From Planctomycetia bacterium (lineage in GTDB: Bacteria > Planctomycetota > Planctomycetia > Pirellulales > Thermoguttaceae), in the NCBI GenBank assembly GCA_030527185.1, contig JAUNBF010000010.1:1-64000 (forward strand): a stretch of 64,000 bases of DNA. The letters are read 5' to 3'. This document shows positions 7,827 to 15,923 of the stretch, piece by piece. The notes under the pieces are model-generated. The model saw only the letters and a list, made by a program, of their open reading frames with translations, did not search any database and was not told the origin of the DNA. Numbering within the stretch: the stretch's first letter is position 1; the number at the start of each line of letters is the position of its first letter. Made by a program: the position numbers and the translations under genes.

Positions 7827-8759
7827 TCAGACCCCCATTTCTTTTCGCAAAATTTCCAGTTCCTCCCGGAGAATCGGCATCCCTCCGGCACGTGTCGCGA
7901 CGAGCGTTCCCACGGCATTGGCGAACATTGCCTGAAGTTTCAGGGGAGCCTGGTGCAGAAGGGCATCGATCCAGGCGGCGGTAAAAGCATCTCCACTTCC
8001 AATCGTGTCGGCCACCTCCACCTTTTCACCAGGAACTTCGATAACGTGAAACGCTCCTTCCTCAGGATTCGACTCGACCATCAGACATCCGTCCCCTCCC
8101 CGCGTGATACAGATTCGGGGAATGCGAAACGTTTCACTCAGCCATTGACAGAACGGAACCATGGAATCCCGCTTTTGTTCAAAAAGTTCAGCCACCACAA
8201 GCCATTCCTCGTCGTTCATTTTCACCACGTCCGCTTTTTGGAAGCTCGTTTTCAGAATTTCCCGCGAATAGTCGTTTTGCCGCAGATTGACATCGTAAAC
8301 CCGCAAACAGGAAGGGGGGAGGGCATCGAGAAAACGGTGAATCGTCTGGCGTGTCGTGGGACTGCGTTGGGCCAAAGTGCCAAAGCAGACAGCCGCTATT
8401 TTTTCGGTCATTGCCTGCAACGAATCGGTAAATTCCAGAAATTCCCAGGCTACGTTGCGGTGAATCGTGTAGACCGGAGCGGTGGAAATCGACTTGTCGA
8501 CCGTGACTGTTCCGGTGGGATGGGAGGAGTCGTGTTGGATAAGATCGGTGGAGAGACCCTGGGATTGTAGAAAAGCCAGGAGTTCTTCTCCCAGTGCGTC
8601 GTCTCCAATTCGGGAAACAATCCGTCCGTCGAGTCCCAGTTGATTGGCCTGAAACGCGACGTTGGCAGGCGCTCCACCCGGCTTGCGTCCCTCTTCAAAA
8701 CAATCCCAAAGGACTTCGCCAAGTCCTATCACGATTGGTTTTTCCTTTTTTTCTGTCAT
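7827..8759 (-). CDS. PfkB-family carbohydrate kinase (fructokinase-like)
   Basis: 310 residues from the ATG at 8759 (MTEKKEKPIVIGLGEVLWD), preceded by GAGGAAG. Ribokinase-fold enzyme that phosphorylates a sugar or related alcohol with ATP. The N-terminal GEVLWD and GGAPANVAF elements bind the sugar; the C-terminal DTIGSGDAF motif carries the catalytic Asp and the anion hole; ITRGGDGC is the nucleotide region. Best general match is fructokinase-like sugar kinases. It stands alone between the TolC-like gene (same strand, after a hairpin) and a divergent transglutaminase gene, with its own promoter at 8804-8832. Confidence 0.9.
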   Translation of the reverse strand: MTEKKEKPIVIGLGEVLWDCFEEGRKPGGAPANVAFQANQLGLDGRIVSRIGDDALGEELLAFLQSQGLSTDLIQHDSSHPTGTVTVDKSISTAPVYTIHRNVAWEFLEFTDSLQAMTEKIAAVCFGTLAQRSPTTRQTIHRFLDALPPSCLRVYDVNLRQNDYSREILKTSFQKADVVKMNDEEWLVVAELFEQKRDSMVPFCQWLSETFRIPRICITRGGDGCLMVESNPEEGAFHVIEVPGEKVEVADTIGSGDAFTAAWIDALLHQAPLKLQAMFANAVGTLVATRAGGMPILREELEILRKEMGV

Positions 8760-8803
8760 TGGATTTCTTCCTCTTTTTTCCGATATTTTTAAAATCCACA
8801 TTC

Positions 8804-8832
8804 ATTATAACGCGAATCCTTCCTTCTGTCCA
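8804..8832 (-). promoter_or_regulatory. Promoter of the PfkB kinase
   Basis: On the minus strand TGGACA (8827-8832), 17-base spacer, TATAAT (8804-8809), about 45 bases upstream of the ATG at 8759. Confidence 0.75.
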
Positions 8833-8924
8833 GTAGACTTCCACGATCCTGGAAATTTTGGAGAGAAAGAGGAAAAAAGGGAGAAAATCTGTCCCCGCGG
8901 TCTGTGTTTTTTTAAAATATGTTG

Positions 8925-8930
8925 TATAAT
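8925..8930 (+). promoter_or_regulatory. Likely -10 element of the transglutaminase gene
   Basis: TATAAT in an AT-rich stretch 47 bases before the ATG at 8977. No good -35 hexamer is seen at the right distance. Confidence 0.5.
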
Positions 8931-8976
8931 CGAAGAAAAGATGAAAAATCGTTGAAAAAAGTAGAAAGGTTTTCCT

Positions 8977-9951
8977 ATGAATAAAACATGGAACAATTTT
9001 TTAAGAGGATTTCTGGGTTGTTGGCTTCTCACCTTTGCCACTGCCGGTTGGGCACAGTTCAAGGATAATGAGGAAAATGCCCCACTTCCGGGAGGGGTGA
9101 CGCTGGGCGAGAGCCTGAAACAGTACTGGGAATGCGGTTTTACGATTCAGGCTCGTGGCGGTGCGTGTGAAAAAATCATCGGAACGGTTCCGGTTCCTGT
9201 CAACTGGAACGAACAGAAAGTTCGGCTGGTGAAGGAGAATATCTCTCCCTACGCGAAGATTTCGTTTAAGAAACAACCAGGCGGGTCGCAGTTGATGGTC
9301 GTTCGGATCAATACGCTCCCTGCGGGCGAAAAGGCGGAAGTGGTCGTTCGGTATGAAGTAGAGTCCGCCATCCAGAACCCCCCGGAAGATACGACCCGTT
9401 TCCGTAAAGCTACCGCCGGGGAAATTCCGCCGAATCTGCGGCAATACCTCAAACCGAGTATCGGGATCGAGTGCAAGGATAAGGAAATTGTCAAACTGGC
9501 CAGAGAATTGGGTGCCGACGCGCCGAACGCGTGGAAAGAGGTGGAGGAGGTTTACGACTGGGTGCAGAAAGAGATTCGCTATGAAAACGGGCCGATGAAA
9601 GGTGCGTTGGCAGCCTTACGCGATCGGACAGGGGATTGCGAAGAACTGGCGTCTGTTTTCATTGCCGTCTGCCGAGCCAAGAAAATTCCTGCACGCGTGG
9701 TTTGGGTGCCGGATCATTGCTACGCGGAGTTTTACCTGGTGGACGACGAGGGAAATGGTTTCTGGTTCCCGTGCCAGGTGGCTGGCGACAAGGCTTTTGG
9801 AGAGATGCCGTTCCAGTATATTATTTTGCAGAAAGGGGACAACTTCCAGTCGCAAATCAAGCGTTCGCAATATTACCGCTATTTGCCGATGGAAGTCAAG
9901 GGACAGGGGAAACCGTCGGTACGGGAGATTGCCCGTAAGGTGGAGGAGTAA
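8977..9951 (+). CDS. Exported transglutaminase-like domain protein
   Basis: 324 residues with a signal peptide (MNKTWNNFLRGFLGCWLL, cleavage after GWAQ or nearby). A beta-rich N-terminal domain is followed by a transglutaminase-core papain-like fold at about residues 180-270: nucleophile Cys221 in TGDCEELAS and His247 in VPDHCYAEFYL, with the expected spacing. Bacterial members act as cysteine proteases or amidases, often on wall or surface material; the substrate is unknown. It is four bases from the Ppx/GppA gene and probably co-transcribed with ppk, rsmG and ribD. Confidence 0.85.
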   Translation: MNKTWNNFLRGFLGCWLLTFATAGWAQFKDNEENAPLPGGVTLGESLKQYWECGFTIQARGGACEKIIGTVPVPVNWNEQKVRLVKENISPYAKISFKKQPGGSQLMVVRINTLPAGEKAEVVVRYEVESAIQNPPEDTTRFRKATAGEIPPNLRQYLKPSIGIECKDKEIVKLARELGADAPNAWKEVEEVYDWVQKEIRYENGPMKGALAALRDRTGDCEELASVFIAVCRAKKIPARVVWVPDHCYAEFYLVDDEGNGFWFPCQVAGDKAFGEMPFQYIILQKGDNFQSQIKRSQYYRYLPMEVKGQGKPSVREIARKVEE

Positions 9952-9955
9952 GGTC

Positions 9956-11494
9956 ATGGAAGAAATTCCTCCCAAAATGATTGCGGTGATAGACATCGGA
10001 GCCAACTCCATCCGTTTTGCCATTGCGCAGGCATATTCGGATGGCAAGGTGGAGATGGTGGAATACCTGACTCAGGGTGTCTGGTTGGGGAAAGATACGT
10101 TCCAACATGGCCGTTTGAGCGCTCAGACCATGCGGGCTGGTTTGGAAATTCTGAAACGGTTCCGTAAATTGCACGATCAGTATCGGGTGGAACTGTTACG
10201 TGCCGTGGCCACCGCGTCGATTCGGGAAGCCTCCAACGCGGATATTTTTATTGACAGGATTCGGCTGGCAACGGGAATTGATGTGGAAATTATCGATCCC
10301 CCGGAAGAGATTCAGTATTCGGTGGCTGCCGTGCAGGATTCGCTGGAGACGGATTTTCAGCAGCCGGGGAAAAATATCCTCATTGCGGAAGTGGGGGGAG
10401 GGAATACACTCCTTTCGATTTTGTGCGATGGAACGGTGGTCAATTCGCAGAGCCTGAATATCGGAGCGATTCGGATGCGGGAGTTTTTCGCCAGCCCTGA
10501 AGAGTCCTCCCAAAGTATGACCGCTCTTTTTCGGCACCATATTTCGGAGGTGCTGAATTCTGCCGAGACCTATTTTCCTTTTTCCGGCAACGATTATTTC
10601 ATTACCATGGGAGGAGATACCCGTCTGGCAGCAGATCAGATTGGTCGTCCTTCGGCATTTCAGAATCTGACGGAGGTTCGGACGGAAGATTTTGACTTTT
10701 TTGTGGAACGCTGTTCCCAGATGGATTCCCCGCAGATTTCCAGAGAATTCGGCGTTTCGTTCCAACGTGCGGAGACGACGGTTCCCGCCTTGTTGGCCTA
10801 TCAGGAGATGCTTCACCGGAGTCGCTTGTCCAGTTTTCTGGTTTCGCGAGTTTCGATGCGTCACGGTTTGCTGGCCGATTTGGCACGGGAAGCGTGGGGC
10901 ATGGAAAACAGTTACTTCCAGAAAGATGTCCGTGACTCTGCCCGATCGCTGGCACTGCGTTTTCGGGTCGATTTGGAACACGCTCATCAGACGATGGAGT
11001 TGGCAGGCCGTATTTTCGATGCCATGAAAGCGGAACATGGTCTGGGGCAGCGTTACCGACTCCTTTTGCAAGTCGCGGCTTTGTTACAGAATTGTGGCAA
11101 ATTCGTCAATAATCGATCATTTCACAAACATTCGTATTACCTGATCAGCCATTCCGAAATTTTCGGTTTAAGCCAGACCGATACGGAGATGATTGCGCAG
11201 ACCGCCCGATACAGCTATCACAGCGGTCCGAAGTCTTCGCACACCGCTTTCATGTTCCTGTCGCGGAAATCACGAGTCATTATCAGCAAACTGGCGGCCA
11301 TGCTGCGGATTGCCGACGCGCTGAATCAGGGGGAAGCACCCCGCCCCGACCAGATTCGTTTTGAGCGGATTGGGGATGAGTGGACGCTTTACCTGCCACC
11401 CAACGATGGCTTTTTGCTGAAATGCCGTGCCCTGGAGACGCAGGGGAAGATGTTTGAAGAGATTTTTGGAATGCGCATCTATTTTGAGATATGA
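9956..11494 (+). CDS. ppx: Ppx/GppA-family exopolyphosphatase
   Basis: 512 residues, about the length of E. coli exopolyphosphatase. The enzyme removes phosphate from polyphosphate ends (or from pppGpp). The N-terminal actin-like half shows the phosphate-1 loop IDIGANSIRFAIA and the phosphate-2 motif AEVGGGNTLLSI; the C-terminal third is an HD-type helical domain (QVAALLQNCGKFVN, HKHSYYLISHSE). The ATG at 9956 lies four bases after the previous stop. The open frame extends upstream, but that overlaps the transglutaminase gene. Adjacency to polyphosphate kinase supports a polyphosphate role rather than a pppGpp one. Confidence 0.92.
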   Translation: MEEIPPKMIAVIDIGANSIRFAIAQAYSDGKVEMVEYLTQGVWLGKDTFQHGRLSAQTMRAGLEILKRFRKLHDQYRVELLRAVATASIREASNADIFIDRIRLATGIDVEIIDPPEEIQYSVAAVQDSLETDFQQPGKNILIAEVGGGNTLLSILCDGTVVNSQSLNIGAIRMREFFASPEESSQSMTALFRHHISEVLNSAETYFPFSGNDYFITMGGDTRLAADQIGRPSAFQNLTEVRTEDFDFFVERCSQMDSPQISREFGVSFQRAETTVPALLAYQEMLHRSRLSSFLVSRVSMRHGLLADLAREAWGMENSYFQKDVRDSARSLALRFRVDLEHAHQTMELAGRIFDAMKAEHGLGQRYRLLLQVAALLQNCGKFVNNRSFHKHSYYLISHSEIFGLSQTDTEMIAQTARYSYHSGPKSSHTAFMFLSRKSRVIISKLAAMLRIADALNQGEAPRPDQIRFERIGDEWTLYLPPNDGFLLKCRALETQGKMFEEIFGMRIYFEI

Positions 11495-11520
11495 CTTGAA
11501 ATAAAGGACAGGAAAGAACG

Positions 11521-13695
11521 ATGGCGAAAAGGAAACTGATCGATTTGTACAATTCGCAGTATTACATTCCGCGAGATTTGAGTTGGCTGGAATTCAATCG
11601 GCGAGTTTTGCAGGAAGGTCTGGATGCGAACGTTCCTCTGGCGGAGCGGTTGAAATTTTTAGCCATCACCAGTTCCAATCTGGATGAGTTTTTCAAAGTC
11701 CGTGTAGCGGGCGCCCGTCAACAGGCGGCCTCGTCCCAGGAGTCGAAAGCGGCGGAGGCTGCCGATTTGCTGGATAGGATTTCCAAACGTGCCCATCAAC
11801 TGGTGGAAAGTCAGAGTAAAGGGATTCTGGAGGTCTTTTCGCAATTGCGGCGATTCGGGATACGAATTCAGCATTCCCAAGAACTGGACGACAAGTCGAA
11901 AGAATACCTGCGGTCGCATTTTGAGAAAGATATTTTGCCGATTCTCACCCCACTGGCGGTGGAGGATATGACTCCCAGTCCGCTTCTGCCGGCGTTGCAA
12001 CTGCACATTGCGCTGCTGTTGCGGATTCCCGCTCATTTCGAGTTGTCGAAAACGTTTTTCCAGACTCCGCAAGTCCCTTCGGAAGAGGAGGAATATTTGG
12101 AGAAACTGGCGGTTATTCCCGTTCCGACGCAACTTTCTCGATGGATTCTCCTCTCCCAGACAGAGGAGCAATCGGAGTATGTCTTTCTGGAACAGATGAT
12201 TGCGGCCAATGCGGATTTACTGTTTCCGGGATGTGAGATTTTGGCCAGTTCGGTATTTCGGATTACGCGCGACGAGGATGTCCTGATTCAGGAGGACTTT
12301 GAGAATTACGCGAAAGTGGTGGAAGACGCGGTGCTGTCGCGGAGGCGTCGGGAAGCGGTTCGTCTGGAGCTTTTGGCCAAGTCCGATTCCCGTATCGTGT
12401 CGATTTTGTTACGGCAACTGCATTTGCGAAAAGAGGATGTGTACGAACAGACCGCCCTTCTGGATGCCACGGTTCTCATGGAATTGGCCGACCATCCCCG
12501 ATTGAAAAAAGAGCGTTACGAAGAGTGGTTTCCCGTCACGCCGCGAGATTTGATGGATTGCGAAGATATTTGGGATCGCGTTTCCCAGGAAGATGTTTTG
12601 CTGTTCCATCCCTATGAGAAATTCACGCCGGTGGTGGAACTTTTGGAAAAAGCGGCTCTCGACCCGGACGTTCTGGCGATTAAACAGACGTTGTACCGTA
12701 CCAGTGGAGATTCGCCGATCGTCAAGGCGCTGACCAAAGCGGCCAAGATGGGGAAAGAGGTTTCCGTTTTGGTGGAATTGCGGGCACGGTTCGACGAGTC
12801 GCGGAACATTCAGTGGACACGGCAGTTGGAAGACGCGGGATGTCACGTCATTTACGGCATTTCCGGCTACAAAACCCATGCCAAGGCGATGTTGATCATC
12901 CGTCGGGAGCGGGGGCGGATTCGGCGTTACGTCCATCTGGCAACGGGAAATTACAACGATAAAACGGCACGGATTTATTCCGATTTGGGTCTGATGACCT
13001 GCCACCCGGAAATGACGGCGGATGTCGCGGCGTTTTTCAATCTGCTGACCGGCTATTCGGAAGCGGTGGGATGGAAACGGTTGACGGTGGAACCGGTTTT
13101 GCTGAAACGACGGTTCATTGAACTGATCGAGCGGGAAATGGCTGTTTCCACCCCGGAACAACCGGGACGGATTCGCGCGAAGCTCAATGCGCTGGAAGAT
13201 AAAAACGTTATTGAGGCGCTATACCGTGCCTCCCGCCATGGTGTCAAAATTGCGTTGAACATCCGTGGAATCTGTTGCCTTCGACCTGGATTGAAGGGGA
13301 TTTCGGAGAACATTACGGTTCGTTCCATCATCGATCGTTATCTGGAACATGCCCGCATTTTCCATTTTCACAACGGCGGTTCCCCAGAAGTTTATCTGGC
13401 CAGTTCCGACTGGATGACGCGGAATCTGGAACACCGTCTGGAGATTCTGTTTCCGATTCTTTCGCCGGGAATCCAGCAGCGTATCCTGCACATGTTGGAT
13501 GTTTACCTTTCGGACAATCAAAAATCACAACAGTTAAAAAGTGACGGTCGGTGGAGTAAAGTCATGCCACAGGAAGGTATGCCGCCGATTCGTGCGCAGG
13601 AGATTTTTCACTGGGAAGCCGAGGAACAGGCGATGCGTCCCAGTCATCCTCCGTTGCGCTACATTCCCCTGAAACGCCCTGATAATGATGAATAA
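11521..13695 (+). CDS. ppk1: Polyphosphate kinase 1
   Basis: 724 residues, normal for PPK1. Reversible synthesis of polyphosphate from ATP at the membrane. The N-terminal helical domain (YIPRDLSWLEFNRRVL, SNLDEFFKVRVAG) and two phospholipase-D-like catalytic domains are intact. The autophosphorylated His is His453 in the YKTHAKAM motif, and LATGNYNDKTARIYSD is the conserved ATP-site region. It follows the Ppx/GppA gene by 26 bases with an AGGACAGGAA ribosome site; together they make and degrade polyphosphate. Confidence 0.96.
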   Translation: MAKRKLIDLYNSQYYIPRDLSWLEFNRRVLQEGLDANVPLAERLKFLAITSSNLDEFFKVRVAGARQQAASSQESKAAEAADLLDRISKRAHQLVESQSKGILEVFSQLRRFGIRIQHSQELDDKSKEYLRSHFEKDILPILTPLAVEDMTPSPLLPALQLHIALLLRIPAHFELSKTFFQTPQVPSEEEEYLEKLAVIPVPTQLSRWILLSQTEEQSEYVFLEQMIAANADLLFPGCEILASSVFRITRDEDVLIQEDFENYAKVVEDAVLSRRRREAVRLELLAKSDSRIVSILLRQLHLRKEDVYEQTALLDATVLMELADHPRLKKERYEEWFPVTPRDLMDCEDIWDRVSQEDVLLFHPYEKFTPVVELLEKAALDPDVLAIKQTLYRTSGDSPIVKALTKAAKMGKEVSVLVELRARFDESRNIQWTRQLEDAGCHVIYGISGYKTHAKAMLIIRRERGRIRRYVHLATGNYNDKTARIYSDLGLMTCHPEMTADVAAFFNLLTGYSEAVGWKRLTVEPVLLKRRFIELIEREMAVSTPEQPGRIRAKLNALEDKNVIEALYRASRHGVKIALNIRGICCLRPGLKGISENITVRSIIDRYLEHARIFHFHNGGSPEVYLASSDWMTRNLEHRLEILFPILSPGIQQRILHMLDVYLSDNQKSQQLKSDGRWSKVMPQEGMPPIRAQEIFHWEAEEQAMRPSHPPLRYIPLKRPDNDE

Positions 13696-13708
13696 ATGAG
13701 GAGTACCG

Positions 13709-14674
13709 ATGACCGAGAATCTTATCGAAGAACCGAGAATGGATCAGCCGCAGACGCTGGCGGAGACGTTGCAAAAGTACCATCTGGAAATTCCTGACGA
13801 GACGCGGGAACAGTTGGAGAAATTCTGTTCGCTTCTTTGGGAGTGGAACACGAAAATCAACCTGACACGGCACACGGATTATGAGAAATTCGTGACGCGA
13901 GATTTGGTCGATACGCTTGCATTTGCCGAGTTTCTGGCTCCTGGCGAGCGGGTTCTGGACGTCGGATCGGGTTGCGGCGTGCCTGGAATCGTGCTGGGAA
14001 TCGTGCGTCCCGATGTTTCCGTGGCACTGGCGGAGTGCGTGGCGAAAAAAGCCAAAGTTCTGGCGGAAATCATCCATGAACTGCAACTTCCGATTCCGGT
14101 TTACGAAGCGTTGGGGCAGGATATTCTGGGGCAGTGGGAATTTCACACACTCACTTTTCGTGCGGTGGCCTCGATGAAGAAACTGCTGGAGTGGTTTCGC
14201 GGCAAATGGGTCCACTTCGATCGTATGTTGCTGGTGAAAGGGCCGCGTTGGGTGCATGAACGGGGTGAGGCACGGCATTATGGCCTGTTCAAGGGGCTGA
14301 GTCTTCGTCGTTTGAAAGAGTATACGATTCCTGGCACGGAAACGGAGCTTTTGGAGGAAAATCAGGAGGAAACGGACGATTCCTCCAATCCGACGTTGGG
14401 AACGGGGGCGGTGAGTGTGATTTTGCAAATCTGTCCGACGGAGAAACTGGGGAGTGACAATTTGTGCCAGTTGTCGTCGCTGGAGACATCCAAGTCCCGC
14501 AATAAGTACGATTCCACCCGCCGTCGTCATTTGTCACGAGCCGGTGATTTACCGTCGGAAAAACAGGAGACGAAAAAGAAGAGAGTGGCAGCCAGCCATA
14601 AAATCAATCGAATCCGCAACAACGTTCCCGACCGACGCGGCAAACGCAAATCCGGCTCCACGGAAGAGGAATGA
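13709..14674 (+). CDS. rsmG: 16S rRNA (guanine-N7) methyltransferase RsmG with basic C-terminal tail
   Basis: 321 residues against a usual 205-240. It methylates G527 of 16S rRNA using S-adenosylmethionine. The core is normal: INLTRHTDYE, the SAM loop LDVGSGCGVPGIVLGI and the FRAVASMKKLLEW motif. After about residue 235 comes an extra tail of some 85 residues, rich in Lys, Arg and Ser (for example KQETKKKRV, RRGKRKSG), of no recognised fold, which could help bind RNA. It starts 13 bases after ppk1. Codon use in the tail looks like the rest of the gene. Confidence 0.9.
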   Translation: MTENLIEEPRMDQPQTLAETLQKYHLEIPDETREQLEKFCSLLWEWNTKINLTRHTDYEKFVTRDLVDTLAFAEFLAPGERVLDVGSGCGVPGIVLGIVRPDVSVALAECVAKKAKVLAEIIHELQLPIPVYEALGQDILGQWEFHTLTFRAVASMKKLLEWFRGKWVHFDRMLLVKGPRWVHERGEARHYGLFKGLSLRRLKEYTIPGTETELLEENQEETDDSSNPTLGTGAVSVILQICPTEKLGSDNLCQLSSLETSKSRNKYDSTRRRHLSRAGDLPSEKQETKKKRVAASHKINRIRNNVPDRRGKRKSGSTEEE

Positions 14675-14738
14675 GGCGAAAAAACGATGTTGGGGAGTGA
14701 TTGAAAACCAGGCGGAAGAAGGGAGCAGCGGAACCATC

Positions 14739-15908
14739 ATGAAAACTCTGGATCAATTTTGGATGTGGCGAGCCATGGAGTTGGCTCAGAAGGGACGCGG
14801 TTGGGTCGAGCCGAATCCTCTGGTGGGATGTGTGATTGTCCGGGATGGCGAGTGCGTGGGAGAAGGGTATCACGAACGCTTTGGCGGAAATCATGCGGAG
14901 GTGAACGCCCTGCAACAGGCAGGAACGGCAGCGGAAGGTGCGACGGTTTACGTGACGCTGGAACCATGTTGCCATTTTGGAAAAACGCCACCTTGCGTCC
15001 AGGCACTGATTCGTGCCCATGTGGAACGTGTGGTGATTGCCATGCAAGACCCGTTTCCCAAGGTAGCCGGAGGAGGCGTCCAGCAACTCCGTGACGCGGG
15101 AATTGAGGTGGAAATGGGCGTTTTGGAGAATGATGCGTTGAAACTCAACGATCCCTATTTGAAACTCCAGCTCTGCCGTCGTCCTTACGTGACGGCCAAG
15201 TGGGCGATGACGCTGGATGGAAAAATTGCCTCACGGGAATATTCCAGCCGATGGATTTCGGGAACCAAGTCGCGAGCCAAGGTACATCAACTCCGTTCGC
15301 GGATGGATGCGATTCTGGTCGGAGCGGGAACTGTCACGTTCGACAATCCAATGTTGAATGTCCGTCTAAACGATTTTGCGGAATTGGGACGGGGAAGGAT
15401 CGCTCCACGGACACCGATACGGGTGATTGCCGATGCTTCTTTGCAAACGCCCCTGGCGGCTCGCGTGGTGGAGACTGCCAGGGAAATTCCCACCCTTTTA
15501 CTGATTGGGCCGAACGTTTCCGAAGAGCAGAAAATCCCGTATTTAGAGAGGGGATGTGAGTTTTTCCGCTCCGAAAAGACGGATCACGCGGAACAACTTC
15601 TCGATTTGCTCGACGAACTGGGAAAACGGCAGGTGACGAATCTTCTGGTGGAAGGGGGGAGCAAAGTTCTGGGAGCGCTGTGGGACGTGCAGGAAATAGA
15701 CGCGGTGCATGCTTTCATTGCTCCGAAATTGCTCGGCGGCTCGGCGGCAGTCACCCCTGTTGGCGGGCATGGCATCGGCCAAATCGATTCGTTTGCCGGG
15801 CTGCTGGATGTGGAAATTGAGGTTTTGGACAGCGACATTCACTATTCCGGTCGAGTTTTGCACCAGGATACGAATGCCCGTTACGGACAGTGGATTGCGG
15901 ATGGCTGA
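14739..15908 (+). CDS. ribD: Bifunctional riboflavin deaminase/reductase RibD
   Basis: 389 residues from the ATG at 14739. Two steps of riboflavin synthesis: deamination of the pyrimidine, then reduction of the ribosyl side chain. The N-terminal cytidine-deaminase-like domain has the zinc site NHAEVNAL (His52, Glu54) and EPCCHFGKTPPC (Cys77, Cys86). The C-terminal dihydrofolate-reductase-like domain runs from about residue 150 (YVTAKWAMTLDGKIA) to the end, with LLVEGGSKVLGAL. It is the last gene of the rightward run and converges on the giant membrane protein gene 15 bases later. No other rib gene is in the window. Confidence 0.94.
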   Translation: MKTLDQFWMWRAMELAQKGRGWVEPNPLVGCVIVRDGECVGEGYHERFGGNHAEVNALQQAGTAAEGATVYVTLEPCCHFGKTPPCVQALIRAHVERVVIAMQDPFPKVAGGGVQQLRDAGIEVEMGVLENDALKLNDPYLKLQLCRRPYVTAKWAMTLDGKIASREYSSRWISGTKSRAKVHQLRSRMDAILVGAGTVTFDNPMLNVRLNDFAELGRGRIAPRTPIRVIADASLQTPLAARVVETAREIPTLLLIGPNVSEEQKIPYLERGCEFFRSEKTDHAEQLLDLLDELGKRQVTNLLVEGGSKVLGALWDVQEIDAVHAFIAPKLLGGSAAVTPVGGHGIGQIDSFAGLLDVEIEVLDSDIHYSGRVLHQDTNARYGQWIADG

Positions 15909-15923
15909 AAAAGGAGCCGGGAA

